Shown here in pieces: positions 26,210-34,905 of a DNA stretch of 64,000 bases (the first letter of the stretch is position 1; each line of letters starts with the position of its first letter). The stretch covers positions 558,001 to 622,000 of the forward strand of contig NZ_CP029197.1 of NCBI RefSeq assembly GCF_008639165.1, in the 5' to 3' direction. The notes under the pieces are model-generated. The model worked only from the letters and a program-made list of their open reading frames with translations. It was not told the DNA's origin and did not search any database. Source of the DNA: Streptomyces venezuelae ATCC 10712 (GTDB taxonomy: Bacteria > Actinomycetota > Actinomycetes > Streptomycetales > Streptomycetaceae). A program made the position numbers and the translations under genes.

Positions 26210-27716
26210 TGAGCTCCCCGCTGAGCCTGCCGTGGAGGGCCGCGCTCGGCCCGTTCAGCCCCGTGATCTCCACGGTCTTCCCGCGCTGGGCGTACCTCGT
26301 CGCGATCGTGTCGAGCACGGCGACGGACGAGGCGTCCCAGATGTGGGCGGCGGAGAAGTCGATGACGACCCGGTCGGGGTCGGTGGCGTATCCGAACCGG
26401 CCGACGAGTTCGTTGGCCGAAGCGAAGAACAGCGCCCCGGTGACCCGGTAGACGACGGTCTTCCCGTCGGGATCGGTCACCGGGGTGACCTCTGCGTGGT
26501 GGGCGACCCGCTTGGCGAAGATCACCATCGCGGTGACCGATCCGGCGACCACGCCGACGGCGAGGTTGTGGGTGGCGACCACGCACACCACGGTGATCAC
26601 CATGACCCCGATCTCCCCGGCCGGCATCCGCCGGAGGGTGGCCGGCGCGACGGAGTGCCAGTCGAAGGTCGCGACGCACACCATGATCATGACGGCGACG
26701 AGGGCCGCCATGGGGATCTCGGAGACCAACGGTCCGAAGACGAGGCACAGCACCATCAGGAAGACGCCCGCGAGGAAGGTGGAGAGGCGGGTACGGGCCC
26801 CGGACACCTTCACGTTGATCATCGTCTGGCCGATCATGGCGCAGCCGCCCATGCCGCCGAAGAAGCCGGTGACGACGTTGGCGATGCCCTGGCCGATCGA
26901 CTCGCGCCGCTTGTCCGAGCGGGTCTCGGTGATGTCGTCGACGAGCCTGGCCGTCATGAGGGACTCCATCAGGCCGACCAGCGCCATCGCCAGGGCGTAC
27001 GGCGCGATCGTCGTCAGGGTGTCGAGCGTGAACGGCACGTCCGGCAGTCCGGGCACCGGCAGCGACGACGGCAGGGCCCCCTTGTCGCCCACGGTCGGCA
27101 CCGCGATCCCCGCGGCCACCGTGACGGCCGTGAGGACGACGACGGAGACGAGGGGCGCCGGGACCACCCGGGTGACCTTGGGGAAGAAGACCAGCAGGAG
27201 CACGCCCGCGGCGAAGAGCGGATAGACGGCCCAGGGGACGTTCCAGAGCTCCCGGAGCTGGCTCAGGAAGACCAGGATCGCCAGGGCGTTGACGAAGCCG
27301 ACCATCACCGAGCGGGGGATGAACCGCATCAGCTTCGCCACCCCGAGCAGGCCGAGGGCCACCTGGAAGACGCCGGCGAGGATGACCGCGGCGACCAGGT
27401 ACCCGAACCCGTGCTCGCGGTTGAGCGGCGCGATGACGAGCGCGACCGCGCCGGTGGCGGCGGAGATCATCGCCCGGCGGCCGCCGAAGACCGCGATGGT
27501 CACGGCCATGGTGAACGAGGCGAAGAGGCCGATCGCCGGGTCGACCCCGGCGATGATCGAGAACGAGATCGCCTCGGGGATCAGCGCGAGGGCGACGACG
27601 AGACCGGCGAGCACCTCGGTGCGCCAGACCTTGGGGTCGGTCAGCCAGTCGGGTCGCAGGCGCGCCCACCTCGTGGGCGGGTGGGCGAGGGGGGCACGAG
27701 GGGGCGAAGAGGACAA
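26199..27716 (-). CDS. SulP-family anion permease with STAS domain
   Basis: This ~505-aa membrane protein has a SulP transporter core of roughly a dozen segments (SFSIIAGVDPAIGLFAS, GFFGGMGGCAMIGQT are family signatures) and a C-terminal STAS domain (~400-505, VVIDFSAAHIWDASSVAVLD). SulP proteins transport sulfate, bicarbonate or other anions; the substrate cannot be read from sequence. The start is uncertain: the frame opens at TTG 27716 without a clear ribosome site, and no ATG or GTG was found nearby that fits better. Confidence 0.85.
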   Translation of the reverse strand: MSSSPPRAPLAHPPTRWARLRPDWLTDPKVWRTEVLAGLVVALALIPEAISFSIIAGVDPAIGLFASFTMAVTIAVFGGRRAMISAATGAVALVIAPLNREHGFGYLVAAVILAGVFQVALGLLGVAKLMRFIPRSVMVGFVNALAILVFLSQLRELWNVPWAVYPLFAAGVLLLVFFPKVTRVVPAPLVSVVVLTAVTVAAGIAVPTVGDKGALPSSLPVPGLPDVPFTLDTLTTIAPYALAMALVGLMESLMTARLVDDITETRSDKRRESIGQGIANVVTGFFGGMGGCAMIGQTMINVKVSGARTRLSTFLAGVFLMVLCLVFGPLVSEIPMAALVAVMIMVCVATFDWHSVAPATLRRMPAGEIGVMVITVVCVVATHNLAVGVVAGSVTAMVIFAKRVAHHAEVTPVTDPDGKTVVYRVTGALFFASANELVGRFGYATDPDRVVIDFSAAHIWDASSVAVLDTIATRYAQRGKTVEITGLNGPSAALHGRLSGELTRA

Positions 27717-27882
27717 AGGAAGGGGAACCTGTCACGCGCGGGCACGCCCCGCGGTGGACGGGCCGGGGCGTGGATCGGAGCTGCGCCGGGGGCACCGTCG
27801 GCCCCGGCATGACGACGGCGGGGTCGCGGCCTGGCACCCTCGCCACCGGGAATTCTACCCGGCGCCCCCGGAACGACGTCCT

Positions 27883-27918
27883 GGCCGGGGGCCGGGGGCC
27901 GCCCCCCGGCCCCCGGCC
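27883..27918. terminator. Terminator of acyl-CoA dehydrogenase-like gene
   Basis: A perfect 16-bp GC stem (GGCCGGGGGCCGGGGG with its complement, loop CCGC) lies 22 bases past the stop of the leftward acyl-CoA dehydrogenase-like gene. Confidence 0.8.
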
Positions 27919-27939
27919 CCGGTCCCGCCGGGCGGACGT

Positions 27940-29664
27940 CTACGGGGCCATCTCGTAGGTGTCCGAGAGCGCCTCGACGCGCTGCCAGACCCTGGCCGAG
28001 CGCTCCTCGTCGACGACCGGGCGCCGGACCGCGCCGAGGGCCCAGGCCTGCTGCTGCTCGGTGGCCGAGTCCTTGCCGTGCAGCTCGACGGCGTGCGCGG
28101 AGAAGTCCCGTACGAGGACGGCGAACAGTTCGTCGAGGACGTCCTCGTCGAGTCCGGTCAGCGCGGCCTGCTCCAGGACCAGCTGGCCGTGGACGACGAG
28201 CGCGAAGAGCTGGCCGACGGCGAGGAGCAGGTCGAGGTCGCGGCTCTGGGCCTCGTCGGGCGCGGCGGTGCGGACGAACTCGCAGAGCGCGTCGGCCTGT
28301 TCGCGGAAGCGGGCGACGTTGGCGACGCCGGCGTACGCGTCGTAGGCCGGGCGCCAGTCGTGGAAGCGCACCGAGCCGAGACCGCGGGCCGGGCCCTGGC
28401 CGAAGAGGAAGGTGTCGTCGGCGGCGTCGAGCCGGGTCGGTACGGGCTCGTACGCGGCCGGGTCGAGGAGGTGGTTCCGCATGAACTTGAGGATCAGCGC
28501 CAGGTTGACGTGGACGGTGCCCTCCAGCTTCGGCAGGCCCCGGATCTCGACGGCGGCCTGGGCGAAGTAGTTGTCCTTCTCGAAGCCCTTGGCCGCGATG
28601 ACGTCCCACATGAGGTCGATGACCTTCTCGCCCTCCGTGGTCACCTTCATCTTCGTCATCGGGTTGAAGAGGAGGTAGCGGCGGTCGTCGGGTCCCGCGG
28701 AGCGGAAGTAGTCGACGGCGCGGTCGCTGAACAGCTTCATGCCGACGAGACGGACGTACGCGTCGGCCAGCTCGCGCCGCACGTGCGGGAAGGCGGTGAC
28801 GGGACGGCCGTAGAGGACGCGGTTGTGGGCGTGGGTGACGGCCTCGTACATCGCGTGCTCGCAGATGCCGATGGAGGCGGTGCACAGGTTGAACTTGCCG
28901 ACGTTCACGGTGTTGAGCGCGGCGTCGAAGGCGGCCCGGCCGGTGTGCAGGACGTCCTCGGCGGCGACCGGGTAGTCCTCCAGGCGGAACTCGCTGACGA
29001 ACTTCGACGAGTCGACGACGTTCTTGACGAGGTGGTACGCCGGGTGGCGGCTGTCGGCGGCGAAGAAGACGTACCCGTCGGGGCCCTCGACGTCGGTGCG
29101 GCGGCCGAAGACGGAGACGAGTCCGGCGGCGTTGCCGTTGCCGATGTAGTACTTGGAGCCGGTGGCGCGGAAGCCGCCGTCGGCCGCGGGCTCCAGGAGC
29201 ATGTCCGTGGAGTAGATGTCGGCGCCGTGGGTCTTCTCGGAGAGGCCGAAGGCGAACACCTCGCCCTGGGCGAGGAGTTCGGCGGCGCGGGCGCGGGCGG
29301 CGGCGTTGTCGCTCTGCCAGACCGGGCCGAGGCCGAGGATCGTGACCTGCCAGGCGTACCAGTAGTCGAGGCCGTAGAAGCCGAGGATCTCGTTGAGGGC
29401 GGCGATCCGGGCGGTGTCCCAGCGCTTGTCGGCCTGGCCCTCGGGGGCGTCGGCGGAGGGGGTCAGGAAGGTCTCGAAGAGTCCTTCCTTGGCGGAGAAG
29501 GCGAGGAAGTCGCCCAGCCAGGCCCGGGTGCGGTAGTCCTCGATCAGCCGGCGCTTGCCGCGCGCCTCGAACCAGTCGACGGTCGCGCGCAGCAGCCGGC
29601 GGGTCTCGGGGTCGAAGTGCGCCGGGTCGTAGGTGTGCGGGTTGAACAGCAGCGAGTCGGCCAT
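27940..29664 (-). CDS. Acyl-CoA dehydrogenase/oxidase-family flavoprotein
   Basis: This 574-aa protein has the acyl-CoA dehydrogenase fold: helical N-terminal domain, central beta domain (GLSEKTHGADIYSTD, ATGSKYYIGNG) and C-terminal helices with HNRVLYGRPVTAFPHVR. It is longer than usual dehydrogenases (~380 aa) and more like the long acyl-CoA dehydrogenase/oxidase group, with an extra C-terminal helical region (~430-574). It oxidises acyl-CoA thioesters using FAD; the chain length is not visible. It lies 77 bp downstream of a PadR gene on the same strand, so it is the likely target of that repressor. Confidence 0.85.
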   Translation of the reverse strand: MADSLLFNPHTYDPAHFDPETRRLLRATVDWFEARGKRRLIEDYRTRAWLGDFLAFSAKEGLFETFLTPSADAPEGQADKRWDTARIAALNEILGFYGLDYWYAWQVTILGLGPVWQSDNAAARARAAELLAQGEVFAFGLSEKTHGADIYSTDMLLEPAADGGFRATGSKYYIGNGNAAGLVSVFGRRTDVEGPDGYVFFAADSRHPAYHLVKNVVDSSKFVSEFRLEDYPVAAEDVLHTGRAAFDAALNTVNVGKFNLCTASIGICEHAMYEAVTHAHNRVLYGRPVTAFPHVRRELADAYVRLVGMKLFSDRAVDYFRSAGPDDRRYLLFNPMTKMKVTTEGEKVIDLMWDVIAAKGFEKDNYFAQAAVEIRGLPKLEGTVHVNLALILKFMRNHLLDPAAYEPVPTRLDAADDTFLFGQGPARGLGSVRFHDWRPAYDAYAGVANVARFREQADALCEFVRTAAPDEAQSRDLDLLLAVGQLFALVVHGQLVLEQAALTGLDEDVLDELFAVLVRDFSAHAVELHGKDSATEQQQAWALGAVRRPVVDEERSARVWQRVEALSDTYEMAP

Positions 29665-29741
29665 GTGCCTGCTCCGTCTTTCGGTCCGGTGGGTGCGGTG
29701 GTCGGATGCCGGGGGGTGCGGTGGTGGTGCCGGGGCGGTGG

Positions 29742-30395
29742 TCAGCGCCCGGCGGCGAGCCGGTGGAGGGTGGCGAGGACGTCGTCGAGCCAGGCGAGCG
29801 TCATGCGTTCGTACGCGATGCCGCCGCGCAGCACGACGTGCTGGAGCTCCCGGCCCGCGTCGAGCGGGCCGCCGGGCCGGTCGTGGGGGCCGTCGTCGGG
29901 GCCGTCGTCGGGGCCGTCGTCGAGCGGGCCGCCGGGCGAGCCGGTCCCGGCGTCCCGCGCGCCACCCGGTGCGTCCGGTCCCGTGAAGTCGCGCTCCTCG
30001 CCCGCGAGGTAGTGCGCGAGGCGCTCGGTGTGCGCCTGCCGGTGCCGTTCCACCTCGTGGATCAGGGCGGCGGGGTCGTCGAAGGCCGCGCCCCGGATCT
30101 TCACGGCGAGGTCGTGCCGGATGCTCTCGGGCTCGATGGGCTGGTGGATCCAGCTCGACAGGACGGCCTGGCCGAGATCCGCGACGGTGTACTCCTTCTT
30201 GTCCGGGCGGCCCTGCTGCGGCACGTCCCGGGCGTCGACCCAGCCGTCGCTCTCCATACGTTTGAGCACGCGATAGATCTGCTGATGGCTGGCGGTCCAG
30301 AAGTAGCCGATGGACCGCTCGAAGCGCCGGGCCAGCTCATAGCCTGACCCGGGCTTCTCCAGCAGGGACACGAGAATCGCGTGTTCGATCGCCAC
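29742..30395 (-). CDS. PadR-family transcriptional regulator
   Basis: This 217-aa regulator has the PadR winged helix at its very N terminus (IEHAILVSLLEKPGSGYELA, then IYRVLKRMESDGWV) and a C-terminal helical dimer domain. A repeat-rich acidic linker (GPDDGPDDGP, ~150-170) interrupts the C-terminal half. I chose GTG 30395 because AAGGA lies at the right distance and PadR proteins begin there; an open frame to 30455 runs through the operator. A perfect 20-bp palindrome starts 14 bp before the start codon, which argues for autorepression. The downstream acyl-CoA dehydrogenase gene is probably coregulated. Confidence 0.88.
   Translation of the reverse strand: MAIEHAILVSLLEKPGSGYELARRFERSIGYFWTASHQQIYRVLKRMESDGWVDARDVPQQGRPDKKEYTVADLGQAVLSSWIHQPIEPESIRHDLAVKIRGAAFDDPAALIHEVERHRQAHTERLAHYLAGEERDFTGPDAPGGARDAGTGSPGGPLDDGPDDGPDDGPHDRPGGPLDAGRELQHVVLRGGIAYERMTLAWLDDVLATLHRLAAGR
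29858..29937. repeat. Tandem and direct repeats inside padR
   Basis: Three perfect 12-bp units GGGGCCGTCGTC (29886-29921) are flanked by two copies of the 20-bp CGTCGAGCGGGCCGCCGGGC (29858-29877 and 29918-29937). They encode the acidic Gly-Pro-Asp-Asp linker. All units preserve the reading frame, so copy number may vary between strains. Confidence 0.8.
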
Positions 30396-30408
30396 ACTCG
30401 GAATCCTT

Positions 30409-30428
30409 CTATGCAACTCGTTGCATAG
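30409..30428. promoter_or_regulatory. Perfect palindromic PadR operator
   Basis: CTATGCAACTCGTTGCATAG is a perfect 9+2+9 inverted repeat containing ATGC and GCAT arms typical of PadR-type operators. It sits 14 bp upstream of the PadR start, where it would overlap the transcription or translation start. Confidence 0.75.
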
Positions 30429-30480
30429 GCAAGTCCGGGGGCCCGGGTGAGACACGGCTCACCGCGGGCGGCCCCTTCGG

Positions 30481-31563
30481 CTACCCCGCGACGTCCGCCC
30501 GGCGGAGCATCGCGAGGCGGCTCGCCGTCCGGTCCTGGTCGCGCAGGAGCCCGGCGTCCTCCGGCAGCCCGGCCAGCGGGTCGGCGCCGATGAGGAAGAG
30601 CCGTATGTCGCGGTCGCAGCACACGTCCACGAGGTTGGCGAACCGCTGGCGGCCGTCCGGCGTGCACGCGGCGAGCGGGGGCACGCCGTCCAGGACGAGG
30701 GTGCCGAAGCGCTCGGCGAGGGCGAGGTAGTCGGGCACCGTCGTGGCGCTCTCGCACAGCGCGTCGAAGCCGAACCACACCAGGTCGCCCCGGACGGCCC
30801 TGGCGGACAGCTCCTGGTGGTGACCGGGCACGAGCACGGCCTCGGCGGGCGCGGGCCGGCTCAGCTCCGGCAGGACTCCGGCCCCGTCGGCGAGCCTGGC
30901 CCCCTGCGCGAAGCGCCGCGAGCCGTCCCCGGGTGCCGCGAGGCGCCGGAAGTCCGTCGGGCCGGAGACGTCGAGGACGTCCATCCCCTCCTCGATCCGC
31001 CGGATCGTGGGCTCGAAGAGGTGGTGGTACACCGGATTCGGCATCAGCCCGGCGGGCGGGTAGTTGGAGGTGGTGACGAGCGTGACGCGCCGGTCGAGGA
31101 GCGTCCCGAAGAGCCGGGCGACGAGCATCGCGTCACCCGCGTCATGCGCGTGGAACTCGTCGAAGACCAGCAGCCGGCAGTCCCCGAGCAGCTCGTCGAC
31201 GGCGCGGTCGACGGCACTGTGCCCCGCTTCGTGCGAGCGGCTCTCCCGGGCCACGCCGTCGTGCAGGGCGCGGAAGAAGTCATGGAAGTGGAGGCGTCGC
31301 TTGCGGGTGATCGGCAGCCCGGCGAAGAAGGTGTCCACGAGCCAGCTCTTGCCGCGCCCGACCGGTCCCCACACGTAGAGGTTGCGGGGCGCGGGGCGGG
31401 ACCGGCGGAACAGGCCGCTCGGCGCCGCCAGTTCGGCGGCGAGCCGGGAGAGCCGTTCGACGGCCCGATCCTGCTCCGGGGCGAGGGTGAAACCCCGTTG
31501 TTCGGCGTCCTGTCGGAAGTGGCGTCTCATCGCCTCGTACTGCTCGTGCGTCGTGTGGTTCAC
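30481..31563 (-). CDS. AFG1/ZapE-type AAA ATPase
   Basis: This ~360-aa P-loop ATPase has Walker A GPVGRGKSW, FHDFFRALHDG, Walker B LLVFDEFHAHD, a TSNYPPAGLMPN sensor region and the C-terminal FANLVDVCCDRD segment of the AFG1/ZapE family. ZapE in E. coli acts with the division ring; AFG1 in mitochondria helps degrade respiratory subunits; the actinobacterial role is not established. Start is taken as GTG 31563, 14 bp after the GH15 stop; it has no clear ribosome site, and ATG 31530 is a possible alternative. It is transcribed with the GH15 gene. Confidence 0.85.
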   Translation of the reverse strand: MNHTTHEQYEAMRRHFRQDAEQRGFTLAPEQDRAVERLSRLAAELAAPSGLFRRSRPAPRNLYVWGPVGRGKSWLVDTFFAGLPITRKRRLHFHDFFRALHDGVARESRSHEAGHSAVDRAVDELLGDCRLLVFDEFHAHDAGDAMLVARLFGTLLDRRVTLVTTSNYPPAGLMPNPVYHHLFEPTIRRIEEGMDVLDVSGPTDFRRLAAPGDGSRRFAQGARLADGAGVLPELSRPAPAEAVLVPGHHQELSARAVRGDLVWFGFDALCESATTVPDYLALAERFGTLVLDGVPPLAACTPDGRQRFANLVDVCCDRDIRLFLIGADPLAGLPEDAGLLRDQDRTASRLAMLRRADVAG

Positions 31564-31577
31564 ACGCGGGGACGGTA

Positions 31578-33431
31578 TCAGTCGCGGTCGGCCGCCTTGT
31601 CGAGCTCCTCGTCGAGGGCCAGCGCCGCCGTGATCAGGGCAAGATGAGTGAACGCCTGCGGGAAGTTGCCGAGTTGCTCGCCGGTGGGCCCGATCTCCTC
31701 GGCGAAGAGACCGACGTGATTGGCGTAGGTGAGCATCTTGTCCATGGCGTAGCGGGCCTGTTCGAGGCGGCCCGCGCGGGCGAGGGCCTCGACGTAGAGG
31801 AAGCTGCAGAGGGAGAAGGTGCCCTCGGAGCCGCGCAGTCCGTCGGGGGACGCCTCCGGGTTGTAGCGGTGGACGAGGCTGTCGATGACGAGTTCGCGGT
31901 CCATCGCGTCCAGGGTGGCCAGCCACGACGGCGCCCTCGGGGAGATGAATCCGACGCGCGGCATGAGCAGCAGGGAGGCGTCGAGCACCGCGCTGTCGTA
32001 GTGCTGGACGAACGCCCCGCGTTCGGGGTTCCAGCCGCGCTCCATCACCTGGACGAGGATCGCGTCGCGCTGCGCGGTCCAGTGCGGGATGTCGGCGGGG
32101 CGGGCGTACTGGGTGGCGAGCCGGATGCCCCGGTCCAGGGCCACCCAGCACATCACCCTGCTGTACGTGAAGTCCTTGCGGCCGCCGCGGGTCTCCCAGA
32201 TGCCCTCGTCAGGCCGGTCCCAGTGGCCGGCGAGCCAGTCGAGGAGCGCCGCGAAGCCCTTCCACCCCTCGTAGCCCGCCAGTTCGGCCAGATCCGGCGA
32301 GTGGGTCATCGCGTAGGCGAACTCGCCGTAGATGTCGAGCTGCAGCTGGTCCGCCGCCCCGTTCCCGGCGCGGACGGGGAAGGAGTCCCGGTAGCCGGAG
32401 AGATGGCCGAGCACCTCCTCCGGCAGCCGGGGGTCGCCGTCGACCCGGTACATGATCTGCATCGGCTCGCCGCCGGGCGGGCGGGGGCCTCGGAAGCGGT
32501 CGCCGAGCCAGCGGCGGAAGGCGTCGGCCTCCTCGACGTATCCGAGGTCGAGGAGGACGCGCACCGAGAAGGAGGCGTCGCGGATCCAGGTGTAGCGGTA
32601 GTCCCAGTTGCGCTCACCGCCGATCTGTTCGGGGAGTCCCATGGTGGCGGCGGCGACCGGGGCGCCGGACGGGGCGTAGATGAGCAGTTTGAGGGTGATG
32701 GCCGAGCGGTTGACCATGTTCTGCCAGCGCCCCCGGTAGCGGCAGCGGCGGATCCACCGGTGCCAGAAGACCCGGGTCGCCTCCAGCTCGGCGTCCAGCG
32801 CCTGTTCGGTGACGGGCTCGGGGGCGGCGCCTCCCGGTGCGGAGGTCTCCAGGACGATTCCGGCGGTCTGGCCCTGGGTGAGGGTGACGGTGGCCCGCAC
32901 GTCCCGTCCGCCGCGTCCGTCGGGTCCTTCCGGCCCGTCGGCTTCCAGGGGGACGCTGCTCCGCAGGTGGACGTCGAGGCCCGGGCCGTGGAACGTGGCG
33001 GCGTGGCCGTCGAGCGTGAGGGTGTGCGGGGCGCGGCCGTAGTCGAAGCGGGGGGCGCACCGGACGTCGAAGGTGAGGGTGCCCCGCACCACGCGCAGGG
33101 CGCGCACCAGGCGGTGCCGGTCGGTGGGGACGTCCGGGTGGGTGCTCACCGGCATGAAGTCGACGACCTCGCCCACGCCGTCCGGGGTGAGGAACCTGGT
33201 GATGAGGACGGCCGTGTCGGGCAGGTAGAGCTGGCGGACGGTGACGTCGTCGAGGGCCGGGGCGATGGTGAAGTGGCCGCCGCGCTCCTGGTCGAGCAGC
33301 GAGGCGAAGATGCTCGGGGAGTCGACGCGCGGCGCGCAGAACCAGTCGACCGCCCCCGTGGCGGAGACCAGGGCGGTGGTCTGCAGGTCGCCGATCAGTC
33401 CGTGGTGGGCGATCGGAGGGTATTCGGGCAC
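31578..33431 (-). CDS. GH15-family glycosidase (trehalase/glucoamylase type)
   Basis: This ~617-aa cytoplasmic protein has an N-terminal beta-sandwich (starts IAHHGLIGDLQTTALV) and a C-terminal alpha/alpha barrel of family GH15. Family motifs include NWDYRYTWIRDASFSV, RKDFTYSRVMCWVALDRG and GLFAEEIGPTGEQLGNFPQAF; the glutamate in EEIGP is a probable catalytic residue. There is no signal peptide, so extracellular starch breakdown is unlikely. Actinobacterial proteins of this type include trehalases, but glucoamylase or glucodextranase activity is not excluded. Start is GTG 33431 after GAGG. Confidence 0.87.
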   Translation of the reverse strand: MPEYPPIAHHGLIGDLQTTALVSATGAVDWFCAPRVDSPSIFASLLDQERGGHFTIAPALDDVTVRQLYLPDTAVLITRFLTPDGVGEVVDFMPVSTHPDVPTDRHRLVRALRVVRGTLTFDVRCAPRFDYGRAPHTLTLDGHAATFHGPGLDVHLRSSVPLEADGPEGPDGRGGRDVRATVTLTQGQTAGIVLETSAPGGAAPEPVTEQALDAELEATRVFWHRWIRRCRYRGRWQNMVNRSAITLKLLIYAPSGAPVAAATMGLPEQIGGERNWDYRYTWIRDASFSVRVLLDLGYVEEADAFRRWLGDRFRGPRPPGGEPMQIMYRVDGDPRLPEEVLGHLSGYRDSFPVRAGNGAADQLQLDIYGEFAYAMTHSPDLAELAGYEGWKGFAALLDWLAGHWDRPDEGIWETRGGRKDFTYSRVMCWVALDRGIRLATQYARPADIPHWTAQRDAILVQVMERGWNPERGAFVQHYDSAVLDASLLLMPRVGFISPRAPSWLATLDAMDRELVIDSLVHRYNPEASPDGLRGSEGTFSLCSFLYVEALARAGRLEQARYAMDKMLTYANHVGLFAEEIGPTGEQLGNFPQAFTHLALITAALALDEELDKAADRD

Positions 33432-33623
33432 CGGGACCTCGGCTCTCCGCGGCTCCGGGCGTCCGGGGCCACTCCTCGTGCCCCCACGCAAGCCGGAGGC
33501 ACCCGTCCCGGCAAGGCGAAGGGGCCGACCGGGGGAACCGTGCCCCCGCCCGTCGCACCCCTTCCCCACGGTCCGACCGGTCGGTATGTTGCTCGCGACC
33601 CGTCGAGCGCCCTGGAGGACGTC

Positions 33624-34817
33624 ATGCCCGAGCCTGCTCCGTCCCGCACCGCACCCGCTGACACGACGGCGGTCCACGGCACGTGCGCCCCCCGCTTCAC
33701 CGCCGTACGGGAGGCCTTCGAGGCCAACTTCCGCGGCCGGGACGAGCTGGGGGCCGCCGTGTCGGTCCAGGTCCACGGGGAGACCGTGGTCGACCTGTGG
33801 GGAGGCTGGGCGGACGCCGCCCGCACGCGCCCCTGGGAGCGCGACACCGTGGTCAACGTCTGGTCCACCACCAAGGGCGTCACCGCGCTCTGCGCCCATC
33901 TGCTCGCGGATCGCGGACTGCTCGACCTGGACGCGCCGGTCGCCGCGTACTGGCCCGAGTTCGCCGCCGCGGGCAAGGAGGCGCTCCCCGTGCGCCACCT
34001 CCTCTCCCACCGCGCGGGCCTCTGCGGCCTCCGCGAGCCGCTCTCCCTGGCGGAGTTCTACGACTGGGAGGTCACGTCCGCCCGGCTCGCGGCGACCGAG
34101 CCCTGGTGGGAGCCCGGCACCCGGTCCGGCTACCACGCCCTGACGTACGGGTTCCTCGTCGGCGAGGTCGTCCGGCGGGTCGCCGGACGGCTCCCCGGGG
34201 CCTTCCTCCGGGAGGAGATCACCGGCCCCCTCGGCATCGACTTCTCCATCGGGCTGCCGGAGAAGGAGGCGGGCCGGGCGGCCGAGCTCGTCCACCCGCG
34301 CACCTCGGCGCCCGGCGAACGGGCCGCCGTCTTCGCCCAGTTGGAGCCCGCGGCGCAGGCCGCGCTGGCGAACCCGCTGGTGGGCGTGGCGGAGGCGAAC
34401 AGCCCCGAGTGGCGGGCCGCCGAGCTGCCCGCGGCCAACGGCCACGGGACGGCCCGCGCGGTCGCCCAGCTGTACGGGATCTACGCCGGGCGCGGTCTGT
34501 CCGGCGGGCGCCGGATCCTCTCCGAAGCGGCCGTGGAGCGGGCCCGCGAGGGGCAGGGGGCGGGCCGGGACCTGGTCCTGGGCGCGGGCTTCGCCCATGA
34601 CACGGAGTGCGGCCTCGGCCTCTGGCTCAGCGGGCCCAACGCCTCGTACGGCCCGAATCCGCGCGCCTTCGGCCATGACGGCTTCGGCGGCTCCTGCGGG
34701 CTCGCGGACCCCGAGGCGGGGGTGTCCCTGGGCTATGTGATGAACCGCATGGGACCGCGCATCGCCGACGACCCCCGCAAGACGGCGTTGGTCGAGGCGG
34801 TGTACGCGTCCCTCTGA
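33624..34817 (+). CDS. Class C beta-lactamase-like serine hydrolase/esterase
   Basis: This 397-aa protein has the beta-lactamase fold with VWSTTKGV (nucleophile Ser81, Lys84), the SGYHALTYG tyrosine motif and a C-terminal HDGFGG in place of KTG. The pattern is that of EstB-like esterases and D-aminopeptidase relatives rather than true beta-lactamases. No signal peptide is seen, so it is probably cytoplasmic. The ATG at 33624 follows CTGGAGGACGTC. It is divergent from the GH15 gene. Confidence 0.87.
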   Translation: MPEPAPSRTAPADTTAVHGTCAPRFTAVREAFEANFRGRDELGAAVSVQVHGETVVDLWGGWADAARTRPWERDTVVNVWSTTKGVTALCAHLLADRGLLDLDAPVAAYWPEFAAAGKEALPVRHLLSHRAGLCGLREPLSLAEFYDWEVTSARLAATEPWWEPGTRSGYHALTYGFLVGEVVRRVAGRLPGAFLREEITGPLGIDFSIGLPEKEAGRAAELVHPRTSAPGERAAVFAQLEPAAQAALANPLVGVAEANSPEWRAAELPAANGHGTARAVAQLYGIYAGRGLSGGRRILSEAAVERAREGQGAGRDLVLGAGFAHDTECGLGLWLSGPNASYGPNPRAFGHDGFGGSCGLADPEAGVSLGYVMNRMGPRIADDPRKTALVEAVYASL

Positions 34818-34905
34818 CGGCGCCCGGCGCGGGGCGCGTACGGCGTGAGCGCCTTGGGGTCCCCCGCACTCCCCCGGCCCACCGGCGGGCGGAGTACGCC
34901 GCCGG

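Noticed and set aside
31644-34817. 1,057-residue plus-strand frame ending in the beta-lactamase-like gene
   Set aside because: The first two thirds are antisense to the GH15 gene; the real start is ATG 33624 with a good ribosome site.
33624-34817. True beta-lactamase resistance gene
   Set aside because: No signal peptide, and HDGFGG replaces the KTG motif; an esterase-like role fits better.
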